This document shows positions 62,400 to 64,000 of a DNA stretch of 64,000 nucleotides, one piece after another. A program made the position numbers and the translations under genes. Within the stretch, counting starts at the first letter, position 1. Each line of letters opens with the position of its first letter. The notes beneath the pieces are model-generated. The model was not told the DNA's origin. It was given only the letters and a program-made list of their open reading frames with translations, and did no database searches. This stretch comes from Erythrophleum ivorense (taxonomy: Eukaryota; Streptophyta; Magnoliopsida; Fabales; Fabaceae). The DNA lies in contig JAIUCV010000396.1 of NCBI GenBank assembly GCA_026724425.1, forward strand, positions 310,001 through 374,000, written 5' to 3'.

Positions 62400-64000
62400 A
62401 TCCCATTCCAAAATGATCTTATTGGAATCTTTAGTTCACACAAGTTTTAAGTCTTCTAGAGCTCATCAATCCTTGAGCATAAAACATCTACCCAAATTTT
62501 TGGAGAAGTTGGAGATCCACTTGTCATTTTCATGCCTAATTAAGTCACTACAAGAAGCCTTATCTGTACTCTCTAACTTCATCAGTATTGACTTTGACCA
62601 TCCATTTTTAGGATTTTGCCATCTTATATGAGGTTTTATAGTAGCTCTAGCGTTATGATTAGCACAGATATCATAAGGAGCCTAAGACAACTCTTCCAAA
62701 AAGTTCCTAATTTGAGTCTCTAGGGAAGGTCTAGAATACCTTTGATCAAATAAACTTCTATTTCATTGTCCCCACAACTTCCAAATTTCGATTGCTTAAA
62801 CCATAGAGAAGATGAGAGATTATTCTCGATGTCTTGGTTTAAATTTAAATTAGTCCTTTGCCATAGGTCACCCATAAAGAAGGTCCTAAGATTTGTTGGT
62901 TTAATCAAGTTAGACCACAAACTCACAACATAGGGACAATCTTGAAGGACATGGATAATATTCTCATGTAAATGCAGACAAATGTCACAGTAAGGGTTAT
63001 CTCTAGACTAGTTACTAATAAAAGTCTTAGTTAGGATTTTATTATGCAAAATTTGCTAGACAAACATTTAATTCTCTTTGAATCTTTGATCTTCTATACT
63101 TTAGGCCATAAAGCATAATCTTGAACTTTGAATTCAAAATGAGTCTAGTACGCACTTTTGACAAAATTTTCCATTACTTTCTTATCTCATTTAATTTGAT
63201 CAGCCCTTATCTAATAATGAGAAACAATTTCAAAATGTAGCGATTCAAGAGAAAAATTGTTAAGAAAATGGGCAAGCTCGTCAAAATTCCATTGATCTTC
63301 CTTAACAAAATCACTAACTTTTTGGTTAATCATCTCACTCAAGATTGACCTTAAGGATTCCACAAGAATTGTTTTATCACATTCCCCCTAGACGTCATTC
63401 CAAAAGAAAACATCTTCACCATTATCAACAGCTTATTTTTTACTGGTGACAACATATTTGTCAAGGTGACTGACCCACTTCTTTCCATAGGATAGAATCT
63501 TGAGACTTAAAATCATATTTCTTCTCCAATCACAGTTGCAACCATTATCTTCTTGATTTTTGGTACCAAAGTAACTCTTTTTAATAAAGCGTTTCTGTCT
63601 ACTCCTTCTAAAGATGACACTTCAAATGAAGAAGAAAAGGATTATATTGGTAAGGCAAGATACGTTGAATCCCTTCAATCCAAGGCATAAGTCTTCTTTT
63701 CCTCTTAAATATATGACCAAAAATATTCCTATTCCACACTTTCAACTTATCATTGAAATTATCCAAGTTTGAATTCCAATCACCATTATACGCGTAACAT
63801 TCCTTCACGAAATGATTGAAGGTAAAATGAGTCAACTAAGACATTTTAAATCTTAAAAGTCTCTCCCTGGAATTGTTGTTAATAGGGTCAAGAATAATTC
63901 TTATTGCTCTTGAATATCAATGTTGCTACCTGCGTGCTTGCCTTCCTTTAGCTTTTTGGTTTTTCTTACCCATCTCCACCCCATGTGATAAGCTAATAGG
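62400..64000 (-). pseudogene. LINE (non-LTR retrotransposon) ORF2 remnant with RT deleted
   Basis: Minus strand. From about 63900 down, LTHFTFNHFVKECY, then NLDNFNDKLKVWNRNIFGHI and KRKRRLMPWIEGIQRIL, match the segment of plant LINE ORF2 just before the reverse transcriptase. Without any RT catalytic blocks the sequence goes directly (about 63600-62720) to the zinc-binding RVT region: GEDVFFWNDV, then NQKVSDFVKEDQWNFDELAHFL, then HVL-like and SLWSNLIKPTNL. An internal deletion of the RT is the simplest reading. Many stops are present. The element runs off or ends near the right edge of the window. Confidence 0.72.

Overview
This is a plant nuclear window, from a eudicot judging by the protein families. 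The evidence is genes split by many GT-AG introns in very AT-rich non-coding DNA, plant-specific families (a TRM/DUF3741-DUF4378 protein, a TOM2A-type tetraspanin, a plant CLASP) and plant transposons of at least seven kinds. I cannot name the species.

Layout. (1) 1-4150: AT-rich intergenic DNA with one Stowaway MITE. (2) 5410-9684 (+): a five-exon TRM17-like gene (TON1-recruiting family, predicted 958 aa), with an exitron-like 102-bp intron. (3) 9685-13990: intergenic DNA with a fold-back MITE, a 197-bp tandem duplication and a decayed heavy-metal-associated (HMA) domain gene. (4) 14050-16683 (-): a six-exon tetraspanin-18/TOM2A-like gene whose exon 2 lacks one base. (5) 17116-23286: a 6.15-kb Mutator-like element with long terminal inverted repeats, a target duplication and a dead FAR1/FHY3-like transposase gene, itself carrying a hAT-type MITE. 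(6) 24893-31376 (+): a 16-exon leucine-rich-repeat gene (605 aa) with an Elongin-A-like N-terminus. (7) 36594-61750 (+): a 21-exon CLASP gene (predicted 1446 aa). Its 13.6-kb first intron holds a three-deep transposon nest (Ty3/gypsy, then Ty1/copia, then a PIF/Harbinger-like element), and intron 16 holds a small gag-only copia derivative. (8) 62400-64000 (-): an internally deleted LINE.

The gene models were built exon by exon at GT/AG borders. The summed exon lengths are divisible by three for TRM17, the LRR gene and CLASP, which supports them; the tetraspanin is one base short. From memory, the order and orientation TRM17 / tetraspanin-18 / RNI-like LRR / CLASP mirror Arabidopsis chromosome 2 around At2g20190-At2g20240, so this looks like an old collinear block swollen by transposons. 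TRM proteins and CLASP both act on plant cortical microtubules (preprophase band, cell shape), but nothing in the sequence shows that their vicinity is functional. I found no CRISPR array, operon or evidently new multi-gene system; the notable content is transposon architecture and a few coding oddities.
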